Origin: Sphingomonas sp. PP-CC-1A-547
Lineage (GTDB): Bacteria > Pseudomonadota > Alphaproteobacteria > Sphingomonadales > Sphingomonadaceae
Assembly (NCBI RefSeq): GCF_003610375.1
Contig: NZ_RAPZ01000010.1
Coordinates: forward strand, 1,090,161-1,154,160
Length of the DNA: 64,000 bases
Direction: 5' to 3'
Made by a program: the position numbers and the translations under genes. This document shows, one piece after another, positions 1-8,483 of this stretch. Below the pieces are notes generated by a model. It made no database searches. It saw nothing but the letters and a program-made list of their open reading frames with translations, and was not told the DNA's origin. Position 1 is the stretch's first letter. Every line of letters starts with the position of its first letter.

Positions 1-419
1 TCTTCGGGCAGTTCGATGATGCCGTCGTGATCATCGCCGAGTTCCAGTTCGCGCGTCGAGCACATCATGCCGTTGGATTCGACGCCGCGAATGCTGGCGA
101 GCTTCAACGTGACGTCGAGACCGGGGACGTAGGCGCCGGGTGCGCCGAACACGCCGACCAGCCCGGCGCGCGCGTTGGGGGCGCCGCAGACGACTTGGAG
201 CGGACCGTTACCGGCATCGACCGACAGGATCTGGAGCTTGTCGGCTTGCGGATGGCGTTCGGCGCTGAGCACCTTGGCGATCTTGAACGCGGCGAGCTTC
301 TCGCCAGGGTTCTCGACGCCTTCGACCTCGAGGCCGATGCGGGTCAGCGCTTCGACGATCTGGTCGAGGGTCGCGCTGGTTTCGAGGTGCTGCTTGAGCC
401 AGCTGAGGGTGAACTTCAT
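1..419 (-). CDS. pheT: Phenylalanine--tRNA ligase beta subunit, N-terminal part (cut by window edge)
   Basis: Beta subunit of the alpha2-beta2 phenylalanyl-tRNA synthetase, which charges tRNA-Phe in the cytoplasm. About 139 N-terminal residues are present; the rest lies to the left of position 1. The protein begins [14 protein letters not shown], the usual PheT start, and continues into the tRNA-binding (OB-fold) domain from about residue 40 ([20 protein letters not shown]). The ATG overlaps the pheS stop as ATGA, so the two subunits are probably translationally coupled. Family assignment is firm; nothing can be said about the catalytic-like and B5 domains outside the window. Confidence 0.97.
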   Translation of the reverse strand, partial: MKFTLSWLKQHLETSATLDQIVEALTRIGLEVEGVENPGEKLAAFKIAKVLSAERHPQADKLQILSVDAGNGPLQVVCGAPNARAGLVGVFGAPGAYVPGLDVTLKLASIRGVESNGMMCSTRELELGDDHDGIIELPE

Positions 420-1531
420 GCGCCGACTCCGCCGGACAAGGTGGGGACGTCGAGGCTCGAAAAGCCGTAATGCTTGAGCCAGCGGATATCGCCGTCGAAG
501 AACGGGCGGAGGTCGTCCATGCCGTATTTGAGCATCGCGAGGCGGTCGATGCCGCAGCCGAACGCGAAGCCCTGCCATTCGTCGGGGTCGAGCCCGCACG
601 CTTCGATGACCTTGCGGTGGACCATGCCCGAGCCGAGGATCTCGAGCCAGCCATCGGGCTCGGCGCCGCCGACGACGCGCTTGCCCTTGACCAGCGTGTA
701 GCCGACATCGATCTCGACCGACGGCTCGGTGAAGGGGAAGTAGCTGGGGCGCAGGCGAAGCACGATGTCGTCGCGCTCGAAGAACGCCTTCACGAAGGTT
801 TCGAGCGTCCACTTCAGATGGCCGAGCGTGATGCCCTTGTCGATCACGAGGCCCTCGACCTGGTGGAACATCGGCGTGTGCGTCGCGTCCGAGTCCGAGC
901 GGTAGGTGCGGCCGGGGGCGATGATGCGGATCGGGGGCTTCTGGCTCAACATCGTGCGGATCTGGACCGGCGACGTGTGCGTGCGGAGCAGCGAGAAGGT
1001 CGTCTTCTCGTCAGCAGTGCCGGCGGCCTTCGCGTCGATCCCCTGCTGGAGATAAAAAGTATCGTGCATCGCGCGCGCCGGGTGCGTCTCGGGGATGTTG
1101 AGCGCGGTGAAATTATGCCAGTCGGTCTCGATCTCGGGACCGGTCGCGACCGCGAAACCGAGGTCGGCGAAGATCTCGGCGAGTTCGTCCATGACCTGGC
1201 TGACGGGGTGGATCGTGCCGGCGGGCGTGGCGTCGGCGGGGAGCGTCATGTCGAGCGTTTCGCTGGCGAGGCGCGCGTCGAGTGCGGCGCGTTCGAGCGT
1301 GGCTTTCCGCTCGGCGATGCCGTTGGCCACTGCCTCACGCAGCCCCTGGATCAGCGGGCCTTGGACGAGGCGCTCGTCCGGCGTCATCTTGCCGAGCGTC
1401 TTCAGCAGCGCGGTGATCGTGCCCTGCTTGCCGAGCGCCTCGACCCGGCACGCGTCGAGCGCGTCGAGGCCGGATGCGGCGGCGATCGCCGTCAGCATGT
1501 GGTCGCGCATCTGGTTCAGGTCTTGCGTCAC
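416..1531 (-). CDS. pheS: Phenylalanine--tRNA ligase alpha subunit
   Basis: Catalytic alpha subunit of phenylalanyl-tRNA synthetase, 371 residues, normal length for the family. The N-terminal coiled region (about 1-90) is followed by the class II aminoacyl-tRNA synthetase core, with motif 2 around [12 protein letters not shown] and motif 3 around [13 protein letters not shown] near the C-terminus. The start is GTG, with a GGAG ribosome site that lies inside the last codons of the upstream GIY-YIG gene, so the two are closely coupled. The stop overlaps pheT (ATGA). It belongs to the rpmI-rplT-pheST block. Confidence 0.97.
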   Translation of the reverse strand: MTQDLNQMRDHMLTAIAAASGLDALDACRVEALGKQGTITALLKTLGKMTPDERLVQGPLIQGLREAVANGIAERKATLERAALDARLASETLDMTLPADATPAGTIHPVSQVMDELAEIFADLGFAVATGPEIETDWHNFTALNIPETHPARAMHDTFYLQQGIDAKAAGTADEKTTFSLLRTHTSPVQIRTMLSQKPPIRIIAPGRTYRSDSDATHTPMFHQVEGLVIDKGITLGHLKWTLETFVKAFFERDDIVLRLRPSYFPFTEPSVEIDVGYTLVKGKRVVGGAEPDGWLEILGSGMVHRKVIEACGLDPDEWQGFAFGCGIDRLAMLKYGMDDLRPFFDGDIRWLKHYGFSSLDVPTLSGGVGA

Positions 1532-1532
1532 G

Positions 1533-1862
1533 TCATACTCCCAGGGCGGGTTCGGTTAGGCGGGGCAGCCCGAGGCCGATACCCAGATCGTCCCAATTTT
1601 CGTTGCGCGCTTCGATCAGTTCGATCTTCCACGCTCTTCGCCATTCCTTCAGCCGCTTCTCGCGAACGATCGCGGCCTCCATCGTGTCGAACATCTCGTA
1701 GTAAGCGAGACGCTTGATGCCGTACCGGCGAGTGAAGCCGGGGATCAACCCCTCTCGGTGCTGAACCAACCTTGCGAGCAAGTTTGAGGTGACGCCGATG
1801 TAGAGCGTGCCGTGGCGGCGGGAGTGGAGGATGTAGACGCACGGCTGGAAGGTTTCGCGCAT
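1533..1862 (-). CDS. GIY-YIG domain nuclease-like protein
   Basis: A 109-residue single-domain protein of the GIY-YIG superfamily (UvrC-N/YhbQ-like stand-alone type). The variant signature CVYILHS...LYIGVTSNL is at residues about 8-27, followed by a conserved Arg/His/Glu stretch ([10 protein letters not shown]) and the Glu region near EREKRLKEW. Such proteins are common in alphaproteobacteria and presumed to be DNA-cleaving, but substrates are mostly unknown. Its stop lies one base before the pheS GTG, and its last codons carry the pheS ribosome site. A palindromic repeat pair separates it from rplT upstream, so it looks like an addition to the usual rplT-pheS arrangement. Confidence 0.85.
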   Translation of the reverse strand: MRETFQPCVYILHSRRHGTLYIGVTSNLLARLVQHREGLIPGFTRRYGIKRLAYYEMFDTMEAAIVREKRLKEWRRAWKIELIEARNENWDDLGIGLGLPRLTEPALGV

Positions 1863-1906
1863 TTTAGTGCTCCCCTGATCACCGCTTGAGCGCTCATCTC
1901 AAGAGC

Positions 1907-2016
1907 TCCGTCATCCCGGCGGACGCCGGGACCCATGGTAGCGGGTCGGGTTGTGGTAGCACGTTTTCGCCGGGTCCACCGTAACCATGGGTCCCGGCGT
2001 TCGCCGGGATGACGGA
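1907..2016. repeat. Inverted pair of palindromic repeats (family A)
   Basis: Two copies of a roughly 32-base palindromic unit face each other at 1907-1938 and 1985-2016. The core is GTCCCGGCG-YCGCCGGGAT with flanking CCATGG and GACGGA. Each unit can fold on itself and the two can pair. The same unit appears at 5118-5149, 5324-5354 and 5387-5418. It fills most of the rplT to GIY-YIG gap and could act as a transcript-stabilising or attenuating hairpin; that role is inference. Confidence 0.85.
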
Positions 2017-2120
2017 GGGGGGCGAGGGGGTGGCCATAATCAGGGCCCACTTCCACAAACACAGAAAGGGCGCCGGTGGTCTCCCACCGACGCCCTCCCG
2101 AAACTCACCTCAGTCGCGAA

Positions 2121-2486
2121 TTACGCGGCCTGGGGGAGAGCCGCCTTCACCTGGGCGACGATCGCGCTGAATGCTGCGCCCTCGTGCATGGCGATGTCGG
2201 CCAGGACCTTCCGGTCGAGTTCGATCCCTGCAAGCTTCACGCCGTGCATGAACTGCGAATACGTCAGACCTTCGGCGCGGACGCCGGCGTTGATGCGCTG
2301 GATCCAGAGGCCACGGAACGTGCGCTTCTTAACCTTGCGGTCGCGGTAAGCGTACTGTCCGGCCTTCTCGACGGCCTGACGGGCGATGCGGATGGTGTTC
2401 TTGCGACGGCCATAATAGCCCTTCGCCTGAACCAAAATACGCTTGTGCTTGGCGCGGGTGGTAACACCCCGTTTTACGCGTGCCAT
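2121..2486 (-). CDS. rplT: 50S ribosomal protein L20
   Basis: Large-subunit ribosomal protein L20, 121 residues, full length. The sequence [18 protein letters not shown] and the central [20 protein letters not shown] are family hallmarks. It binds 23S rRNA early in assembly. It lies 19 bases downstream of rpmI in the same direction, the conserved L35-L20 pair. infC is not adjacent within the window, unlike in many bacteria. Confidence 0.98.
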   Translation of the reverse strand: MARVKRGVTTRAKHKRILVQAKGYYGRRKNTIRIARQAVEKAGQYAYRDRKVKKRTFRGLWIQRINAGVRAEGLTYSQFMHGVKLAGIELDRKVLADIAMHEGAAFSAIVAQVKAALPQAA

Positions 2487-2505
2487 TGTCTAATTCCTTC
2501 TCAGC

Positions 2506-2709
2506 TCAACGCAGGCCGTAAGGCGCCCAGGCCTTCACTGCTGCGGTATCGGCCTTCGACAGCAGCTTGGTGCCGCGGTTCTGACGGATGTACTTGCCGT
2601 TGTGATGCGCCAGACGGTGACGCTTGCCGGCGACGCCGTGCTTGAGCAGGCCGGTGGCGGTGAGCTTGAAGCGTTTCTTGACGCCGCTCTTGGTCTTCAG
2701 CTTGGGCAT
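2506..2709 (-). CDS. rpmI: 50S ribosomal protein L35
   Basis: Large-subunit ribosomal protein L35, 67 residues, beginning MPKLKTKSGVKKRF, which fixes the start. An AAAGGA ribosome site lies 5-6 bases upstream. A longer reading of the same frame is possible but would add non-conserved sequence. First gene of the rpmI-rplT-(GIY-YIG)-pheS-pheT run; its promoter should lie in 2710-2870, between it and the divergent AsmA gene. Confidence 0.97.
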   Translation of the reverse strand: MPKLKTKSGVKKRFKLTATGLLKHGVAGKRHRLAHHNGKYIRQNRGTKLLSKADTAAVKAWAPYGLR

Positions 2710-2877
2710 TTTTATCCTTTCGGTTACGAAGGAGGACGCTGAAATCGCCGCGGCAGCCCACACTGGCCGGGCGATTCGTAGAACGCGTTCCCTTCGAGGA
2801 AGCGGGCCGCATAGACGCATTGATCCGCCATATCAACCGTTGTGGAACTGACGCCGCTGTCGTGCGATAGGCCAAGC

Positions 2878-5013
2878 ATGGACGACAGCCCGACGCAGCC
2901 GATCGAGACCCCTCCCCCGGCCCCTGCGCCGGTCGATGCGCAAAAACGTCGCAAGCGGCGGATACTGCGCAACATCCTGCTCGGGATTGTCGCGATCATC
3001 GTCGCGATCTGGCTGGTGCTGTACATCACCAAGGGGCGCTTCCTGAAGCATCCGTTCGAGCGTGTCGTCGGCTCGCTCACGCACCGGACACTGACCGTAC
3101 GCGGCGACTTCCAGCTCTATTTCGCGCCGTTCCGCATCAAGCTGTACGCGGAGAACTTCACGCTCTCGAACCCCGACTGGGCGAGCAAGCCGAACCTGTT
3201 CCAAGCGGATAAGCTCGATACGCGCATAGCGCCGCTGTCGCTGCTCTTCGGCAAGCGGCGGCTGTATTGGCTCGATCTCGTCAACGGCGCGGTCGACCTG
3301 GAGTGGAATGCGCCGCACACGGCCAACACCTGGACGTTCTCGAACAAGAAGGGTGGCAAGCCGCTCGAATTCCCGCGGATCGACGTTGCGACGGTTACGG
3401 GTACGACGGTGCGCTATCTCGATCCGCGGATGCGCGTGCTGGCGGATCTCAAGGTCGCCGATATCCGCTCGGTCGACGCGACGATCGGCCGTGCGGTCGG
3501 GCTGACCGGCAAGGGGCGGTTGCGCGAGACGCCGTTCACCGTGACCGCACAGCTGCTGTCGCCGGACGCGACCGCCAATCGCGGACAGAACAAGCTGGTC
3601 GCGCGGGCGCGGGCGGCGGGGAACATCATCGACGTCGCGGGCACGCTGCCGAGCATCGCCGATGTCGAGAACGTGCCGCTCGCCGTCACCGCACGCGGCG
3701 CCAATCTGTCTACGCTGCTCGGCGTGATCGACGTCGCGATCCCGAACACGCGGACCTACAAACTGCGCGCGCAGCTCATCAAGCAGGGCGACGAATACGC
3801 CTTCACGCACCTGCGCGGCTTTGCGGGCCGGACCGATCTCGCGGGCAAGCTGACGATTACCAACGGCGAGCGCATCCATCTTGATTCGGTGCTCACGACC
3901 AAGAGCCTCGACATCATCGATGCGGCCCCGTTTATCGGCTTCAATCCCGACATCGTCGAGTCGAAGGGCGCGGTGGCAGCCGCCGCCGCCACGGGCGCCG
4001 CTCCGCAACGTCTACTGCCCGACGGGAATTTGCCGGTCGCGACGATGCAGATCTTCGATGCCGACCTGAAATGGACGATCGGGGTGGTGAAGTCGCGCAA
4101 CCTGCCGATTTCCAACATCGACCTGACGCTCGACCTGGAGCGTGGGCGGCTGGCGCTGTCCCCGCTGACCTTCTCGATGGCGCGCGGCAACGTGGCGTCG
4201 GACGTCATCTTCGACACGCGCGCGCGGCCGAGCGCGGTGTCCTACGACATCCGGCTCGCGCCGACGCCGCTGGGGCGGCTTCTCAAAGGCTATGGGCTGG
4301 CCGAGGCCGGGACCACCGGGACCGTCAAGGGCCGGATCAAGCTCGATGGCCGTGGCGACTCGATCCACGATTCGCTGGCGTCATCGCGCGGGCGGATCGC
4401 GTTCGTGTTGCCGTCGGGGGCGCTTTCGGTGCGCAACGTTCAATTGGCCGAGCTCGACATCGGCACGTTTGCGCAGCGGATGTTCCAGGGGAAGCTGGAC
4501 GAGCCGGTACAGATCAATTGCGGGCTGATCGGCTTTACCGTGCGCGGCGGTGTCGCGGCGGCGGATCCGATCCTGATCGACACGCGCAAGAACGTGATCG
4601 TTGGCCGTGGCGGTTTCAGCTTCCGCAACGAGGCGGTGGATCTGGCGTTTCGGGCGGATTCGAAGAAGTTCAGCCTGTTCGCGGGGCAGTCGCCGGTCGG
4701 GGTCGGCGGTTTGTTCGCGGCGCCGAAGCTCAGCGTGATCTCGAAGGATCTGCTTGCGCGGGTGGGGAGCGGGCTCGGGCTGGCGCTGGTGGCGACGCCG
4801 GTCGCGGGGATCCTCGCGTTCGTCGATGTCGGGGATGCGAAGTCTACCGCGTGCGGGCCGGTCCTCTCCGGGGCTACGGCGGCGGCGCAACGGACCACCA
4901 AGGGCCAGCCGCGGGACGACGTGGGTCACGGGACGACTGCCAAGGCCGAGGACGGGAAGACGTCTGACGCGGAGCGGAAGGGGCAGCGGAAGAAGTTCCT
5001 GGGGATCTTCTGA
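2878..5013 (+). CDS. AsmA family protein
   Basis: A 711-residue inner-membrane-anchored protein of the AsmA/DUF748-like family, whose members are implicated in outer-membrane biogenesis and phospholipid transport. A proline-rich cytoplasmic N-terminus precedes one membrane segment (about residues 30-48, ILRNILLGIVAIIVAIWLVL). A long beta-rich periplasmic region follows, and the AsmA C-terminal domain (GTGTVKGRIKLDGRGDSIHD onward) spans about 480-640. The tail is Lys/Asp-rich and low complexity. The ATG at 2878 was chosen because the membrane anchor then lies at a normal distance; an in-frame start at 2842 would overlap the likely promoter. Divergent from rpmI. Confidence 0.85.
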   Translation: MDDSPTQPIETPPPAPAPVDAQKRRKRRILRNILLGIVAIIVAIWLVLYITKGRFLKHPFERVVGSLTHRTLTVRGDFQLYFAPFRIKLYAENFTLSNPDWASKPNLFQADKLDTRIAPLSLLFGKRRLYWLDLVNGAVDLEWNAPHTANTWTFSNKKGGKPLEFPRIDVATVTGTTVRYLDPRMRVLADLKVADIRSVDATIGRAVGLTGKGRLRETPFTVTAQLLSPDATANRGQNKLVARARAAGNIIDVAGTLPSIADVENVPLAVTARGANLSTLLGVIDVAIPNTRTYKLRAQLIKQGDEYAFTHLRGFAGRTDLAGKLTITNGERIHLDSVLTTKSLDIIDAAPFIGFNPDIVESKGAVAAAAATGAAPQRLLPDGNLPVATMQIFDADLKWTIGVVKSRNLPISNIDLTLDLERGRLALSPLTFSMARGNVASDVIFDTRARPSAVSYDIRLAPTPLGRLLKGYGLAEAGTTGTVKGRIKLDGRGDSIHDSLASSRGRIAFVLPSGALSVRNVQLAELDIGTFAQRMFQGKLDEPVQINCGLIGFTVRGGVAAADPILIDTRKNVIVGRGGFSFRNEAVDLAFRADSKKFSLFAGQSPVGVGGLFAAPKLSVISKDLLARVGSGLGLALVATPVAGILAFVDVGDAKSTACGPVLSGATAAAQRTTKGQPRDDVGHGTTAKAEDGKTSDAERKGQRKKFLGIF

Positions 5014-5117
5014 GGGCGAGGGGAGATGGTACGCCCCCCTTCCCTACCTTGCTCTTTCTAGCGTCACGCGAGCGCGGCTCGATGGCTGGGTGCTTTTAAA
5101 GGGCTAGCGTTGCGTGT

Positions 5118-5149
5118 CCATGGGTCCCGGCGTCCGCCGGGATGACGGA
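5118..5149 (+). repeat. Single palindromic repeat, family A
   Basis: One copy of the CCATGG-GTCCCGGCGTCCGCCGGGAT-GACGGA unit, same family as at 1907-2016, located after the AsmA stop. The rest of the 5014-5563 gap contains no gene that I can support. Confidence 0.8.
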
Positions 5150-5323
5150 TTGAGGTGTGAGCGGGGCTCGGTGGTGGACATGCGGGTCGGATATTGCCGT
5201 GGTCGGGTGCTACCTGTGGCCGGATGTCGCGCGTAGGTGTGAAGTACATACGCTGATCGAGTCGAATAGCGGCTTGGCTACGACGCTGCCGTCGCTAAGC
5301 GCTTACTCCTCACCACACCAACC

Positions 5324-5418
5324 CCGTCACCCCGGCGGACGCCGGGGCCCATGGTTGGGTCCGCTCAGACGGATAGCGCTCCGTGCCCGTGGGTCCCGGC
5401 GTCCGCCGGGATGACGGA
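5324..5418. repeat. Inverted pair of palindromic repeats (family A)
   Basis: Two family A units in inverted orientation (5324-5354 and 5387-5418) separated by about 32 bases. The left copy has CCCCGG instead of TCCCGG and a matching change in its other arm (GGGGCC), so the stem is kept. Compensating changes of this kind suggest that folding matters. Confidence 0.8.
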
Positions 5419-5464
5419 GAGGGGTGATGATGTGGGGGCGTTGCGGTTTGCGGTGACGTCTTTT

Positions 5465-5559
5465 GCCCCTCCCGCTTGCGGGTGGGGAGGGCTGATCGCG
5501 GACCGGACGCGGGTACGTACGTCGTGCCCTCCCCTAGCCCCTCCCGCAGGCGGGAGGGA
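5465..5559. repeat. Palindromic element, family B
   Basis: A repeat of about 95 bases built from two CCCTCCCGC-N-GCGGGAGGG type stems around the internal block GGACGCGGGTACGTACGTCGT. It ends four bases before the hisN stop codon. The same element, including the GTACGTACGTCGT block, is found inside the recF reading frame at 16781-16893. Confidence 0.8.
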
Positions 5560-5563
5560 ATCC

Positions 5564-6406
5564 TTATCCGTGGTCGTGACCGTCGTGCCCTTCATGGGCG
5601 TGCCCGTCATCCTGCAACCGGTGCATTGCCTCGAGCACGTCGTCCATTCGCGCGGGGTCGCCGATCGCCAGGACATGGCCTTCACTGCCCGCGGTCAGCG
5701 GATCGCCGTTCCAGTCGCACATGCGGCCCCCTGCCCCTTCAACTACCGGCACAAGAGCGGCGAAGTCGTAGAGCTTGAGACCGGATTCGCAGACCACGTC
5801 GAGATGCCCGCTCGCGAGCAGGCCGTAATTGTAGCAGTCGCCGCCATAGACGGGGCCCTGCCTCGGATTGCCGCCCGAGATTGCCGCGACCAGCGCCAAA
5901 TAATGCGGGACGTCGACCTCGTCGAAGAGGTGCGGGCTGGTGGTGGCGATCGTCGAGCCTGCCAACTCGCGGCAGGTACGCGTGCGGACCGGTACGCCGT
6001 TCAAAGTCGTCGGACGCCCCGCTACACCAACCCAACGCTCGCGCTGGATAGGCTGGTCGATGATCCCGAGCACCGGCCAACCATCCTCGACCAGCGCGAT
6101 CAACGTGCCGAAGATCGCGCGCCCCACGGTGAAGCTGCGCGTGCCGTCGATCGGGTCGAGCACCCATTTGCGGTTGGTGACACCCGTCTTCTCGCCGAAC
6201 TCCTCGCCAACGATGCCGTCGCCCGAGCGCTCCGCGTCGAGCAGTCGCCGCATCGCCGATTCGGCCTCGCGGTCGGCGCGGGTGACGGGGGACTGGTCGT
6301 CCTTGACCTCGACGCCGTGCTCATGGCGGAAATAGGGTCGGATGACGTGGCCCGCAGCATCCGCGAGGCGGTGCGCGAGATCGATATCGGCTTGGGTTAC
6401 TGGCAT
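5564..6406 (-). CDS. hisN: Histidinol-phosphatase / inositol monophosphatase family protein
   Basis: A 280-residue Mg-dependent phosphatase of the inositol monophosphatase superfamily, most like the alphaproteobacterial HisN that dephosphorylates histidinol phosphate. Metal-binding motifs are GEEFGE (67-72), WVLDPIDGTRSF (81-92) and DFAALVPVVEGAGG (214-227). The last 15 residues form a His/Asp/Gly tail (five His between 269 and 279) not needed for the fold. The ATG is at 6406. No his genes are adjacent, so the substrate could be another sugar or polyol phosphate. A family B repeat abuts the 3' end. Confidence 0.85.
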   Translation of the reverse strand: MPVTQADIDLAHRLADAAGHVIRPYFRHEHGVEVKDDQSPVTRADREAESAMRRLLDAERSGDGIVGEEFGEKTGVTNRKWVLDPIDGTRSFTVGRAIFGTLIALVEDGWPVLGIIDQPIQRERWVGVAGRPTTLNGVPVRTRTCRELAGSTIATTSPHLFDEVDVPHYLALVAAISGGNPRQGPVYGGDCYNYGLLASGHLDVVCESGLKLYDFAALVPVVEGAGGRMCDWNGDPLTAGSEGHVLAIGDPARMDDVLEAMHRLQDDGHAHEGHDGHDHG

Positions 6407-6496
6407 ATTTCCAGCCTATCGAGCGCGAGCGTCACGGGCAATGGACGGATCGATCACGCCAGCGTAGGTCATTGCGATCTAAACGGAGTATCATCC

Positions 6497-7036
6497 ATGC
6501 GCCTCGTCTCGACACTTGCCACCGCCGCTGCCCTCCTCGTCGCGGCGCCTGCGCTGGCGGCACTCGCGCCCGGCGCCAAGGCTCCGGACTTCACCACGCG
6601 CGGCGCGATCGCCGGCCAGGTGTTCACCGTTCACCTGGCCGAGCAGCTGAAGAAGGGCCCGGTCGTGCTCTACTTCTTCCCGGCGGCCTACACCGGCGGC
6701 TGCAACGCCGAGGCACATGCGTTTGCGGAAGCAATCCCGGCGTTCACCAAGGCAGGCGCGACCGTGATCGGCATGTCGGCCGACAATGTCGAGACGCTCA
6801 GCAAGTTCTCCGCCGAGAAGTGCGCGGGCAAGTTCGCGGTCGCCAGCGCCGGGCCGAACGTGGTCAAGGGCTACGACGTCGCGCTCGGCAAGCAGATGGC
6901 CGGGCGCGACATCACCAAGCGCACCAGCTACGTCATCGCCAAGGACGGCCGCATCGCGTTCGTCCATGACGAGATGAATCCCGAGGCGCATGTCTCAACG
7001 ACGCTTGCTGCGGTCCAGAAGCTCACGGGCAAGTAA
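6497..7036 (+). CDS. Secreted peroxiredoxin (AhpC/TSA family)
   Basis: A 179-residue thiol peroxidase with an N-terminal signal peptide (about 1-21, ending PALAALA), so probably periplasmic. The catalytic signature P-x3-T-x2-C is present as P62, T66 and Cys69 (FPAAYTGGC). A second cysteine at 109 (AEKCAGK) may resolve the disulfide. The start at 6497 is supported by ACGGAGT a few bases upstream and by the signal peptide; the frame stays open upstream but overlaps hisN on the other strand. Reduction partner unknown. A strong hairpin follows the stop. Confidence 0.9.
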   Translation: MRLVSTLATAAALLVAAPALAALAPGAKAPDFTTRGAIAGQVFTVHLAEQLKKGPVVLYFFPAAYTGGCNAEAHAFAEAIPAFTKAGATVIGMSADNVETLSKFSAEKCAGKFAVASAGPNVVKGYDVALGKQMAGRDITKRTSYVIAKDGRIAFVHDEMNPEAHVSTTLAAVQKLTGK

Positions 7037-7044
7037 TGATCGAA

Positions 7045-7074
7045 ACCGGACCGGCAAATACCTGCCGGTCCGGT
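7045..7074 (+). terminator. Hairpin terminator after peroxiredoxin
   Basis: A perfect 12-base-pair stem (ACCGGACCGGCA / TGCCGGTCCGGT) with a 6-base loop starts 8 bases after the peroxiredoxin stop. No clear T-run follows, so it is either a weak intrinsic terminator or a 3'-end stabiliser. Confidence 0.65.
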
Positions 7075-7129
7075 GACATTATGATAACGCTTTCGGGTCT
7101 ATCGCTTTGGCGAGGACGCGGGGGATGAC

Positions 7130-8185
7130 ATGCGCGATGCACGACTGGCCGGATCGATACGGGACGCAAGACCGGACGCGACTCTGTTCGAGCGGATCGG
7201 CGTGTTCCTCGACGAGCAGAAGCTGAGCCCCGATCCCGCGCATTACGCGTTTGCCTATGCCGTGATGTCGGCGCCCGAGAGCCAGTTGGCTTTGGAGGTC
7301 GCCGCCTTGACGCAGGACGGTGTTCGTCTCACCCGATCGGATATCGAGCGGCTCGGTGGAACGGTCGTCGATGAGCCCCCGTCGGGCCGATCGCGGCGGA
7401 CCAACGGCGCTGCAGACACCAGCCCCGATCAGACACCCGATACCGCGATCGCGCTCGTGATCGAGACGCAACAGCAGGTCGATGGCTTCGTACAGATCGT
7501 GCGGACGATCCAGGCTGAGACGCATGGCTTTGGCCGTGAACTGGCCAAAAGCGCGGCGTCGATTACGCAACTGGCGGAGATCGACGAGATCGCGGAAATC
7601 ACAAGCGCGATGATCGCCCGTATCCACGACAGCGAGGTACGTCTGGCGGCGGCCACCGCGGAGGCCGATTCGCTCCGGTCGAAGCTGATCGAAGCGCGCG
7701 ATACGGCACGCCGCGACGTACTGACCGGCCTGCCCAACCGACGCGCGTTCGAGGAAGCGTTCGCGACGCGCGACCGGGACGCCGGGCCCTATTGCCTCGC
7801 CTTGTGCGACATCGACCGGTTCAAGCGGATCAATGACGTGCACGGCCATGGTGTCGGCGACCGCGTGCTCACCGCGATCGGCCAGGCGATGGCGGCCGAA
7901 TGCGCGCCACATCTCGTCGTTCGCCACGGCGGCGAGGAATTCGCGGTGCTGCTCGGCGGGATCGCCTTGGCCGAAGCTGCGGACATGCTCGATTCCGTCC
8001 GCGCGACGGTCGCCGCCAAACGCTTCCGCAACCGCGAGACAGACACCGCGCTCGGCGTGATTACGGTATCCGCAGGCGTGACCGCGATCCATGCGGACGA
8101 GGCCGCCGAAACCGCGTTCCAGCGGGCCGACCAGTTGCTCTACACCGCGAAGAAGGACGGGCGCGATCGGGTCTGCGCGGGTTGA
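7130..8185 (+). CDS. GGDEF domain protein, probable diguanylate cyclase
   Basis: A 351-residue cytoplasmic protein that likely makes cyclic di-GMP. An uncharacterised N-terminal region (1-100) is followed by an alpha-helical segment (about 105-195) and a GGDEF domain (195-350). The domain has DVLTGLPNRRAF, the DIDRFKRIND metal site and a GGEEF active-site loop at 267-271. The residues before that loop do not form the RxxD product-inhibition site, so feedback control may be absent. No membrane segment is visible. The ATG has GGGGGA upstream. The next genes downstream have their own promoter. Confidence 0.9.
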   Translation: MRDARLAGSIRDARPDATLFERIGVFLDEQKLSPDPAHYAFAYAVMSAPESQLALEVAALTQDGVRLTRSDIERLGGTVVDEPPSGRSRRTNGAADTSPDQTPDTAIALVIETQQQVDGFVQIVRTIQAETHGFGRELAKSAASITQLAEIDEIAEITSAMIARIHDSEVRLAAATAEADSLRSKLIEARDTARRDVLTGLPNRRAFEEAFATRDRDAGPYCLALCDIDRFKRINDVHGHGVGDRVLTAIGQAMAAECAPHLVVRHGGEEFAVLLGGIALAEAADMLDSVRATVAAKRFRNRETDTALGVITVSAGVTAIHADEAAETAFQRADQLLYTAKKDGRDRVCAG

Positions 8186-8217
8186 TCCCGAGGGTTGGCG
8201 AAATTTGCGACGAAGAA

Positions 8218-8234
8218 TTGGTGCGTCGTACCAA
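8218..8234. promoter_or_regulatory. Candidate activator site (imperfect palindrome)
   Basis: TTGGTGCGTCGTACCAA is a 17-base palindrome with a single mismatched pair. Its centre lies about 85 bases upstream of the start point expected from the sigma-54 promoter at 8286, a typical distance for an enhancer-binding protein. Between them is an unusually AT-rich stretch (8240-8285) that could bend. Role is inferred. Confidence 0.45.
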
Positions 8235-8285
8235 CTCGATCTTCGCAAAAACAATAAACCGCGTAAAATCAACGATCTAAAAAAC

Positions 8286-8301
8286 TGGCACGCACCATGC
8301 A
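8286..8301 (+). promoter_or_regulatory. Sigma-54 type -24/-12 promoter
   Basis: TGGCACGCACCATGCA matches the RpoN consensus TGGCACG-N4-TTGCA at all positions except one, with exact GG to GC spacing. Transcription would begin near 8311, about 48 bases before the first microprotein start. It requires RpoN and an activator; neither gene is in the window. Confidence 0.75.
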
Positions 8302-8358
8302 ATCCATTCGATATCGGCAGCCGGATGGTCCGGCGCCCGACCATCGAAGGAAAATCTC

Positions 8359-8469
8359 ATGTCGATCCGTTTCGAAACCGCTCAGCGCATCGCCTTCTCG
8401 CTCGTCGGCGCACTGTTCTTCGCAGCCATCGCAGTCGGCACTGCCGTCCCGATCATCCCCATCGCTTGA
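8359..8469 (+). CDS. 36-residue membrane microprotein
   Basis: Short reading frame starting MSIRFETAQRIAF and ending VPIIPIA, 36 residues. A single hydrophobic segment covers about residues 11-35, preceded by an amphipathic start with Arg and Glu. A GAAGGA ribosome site lies 8 bases upstream. It stands directly behind the sigma-54 promoter and 14 bases before a second microprotein, so the two form a tiny operon. I do not recognise a characterised family. Candidates include an envelope-stress or phage-shock-type small protein; that is only inference from the promoter class. Confidence 0.7.
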   Translation: MSIRFETAQRIAFSLVGALFFAAIAVGTAVPIIPIA

Positions 8470-8483
8470 TCGGGAAACCCATC

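Noticed and set aside
2844..2868. GGAAC-N16-CGAT before the AsmA gene, like a general-stress sigma (EcfG) promoter
   Set aside because: The second block differs from CGTT, and the start point would fall almost on the ATG; not convincing.
5351..6496. Upstream extension of the peroxiredoxin frame by about 380 codons
   Set aside because: It runs antisense through hisN and repeat DNA; the signal peptide and ribosome site fix the start at 6497.
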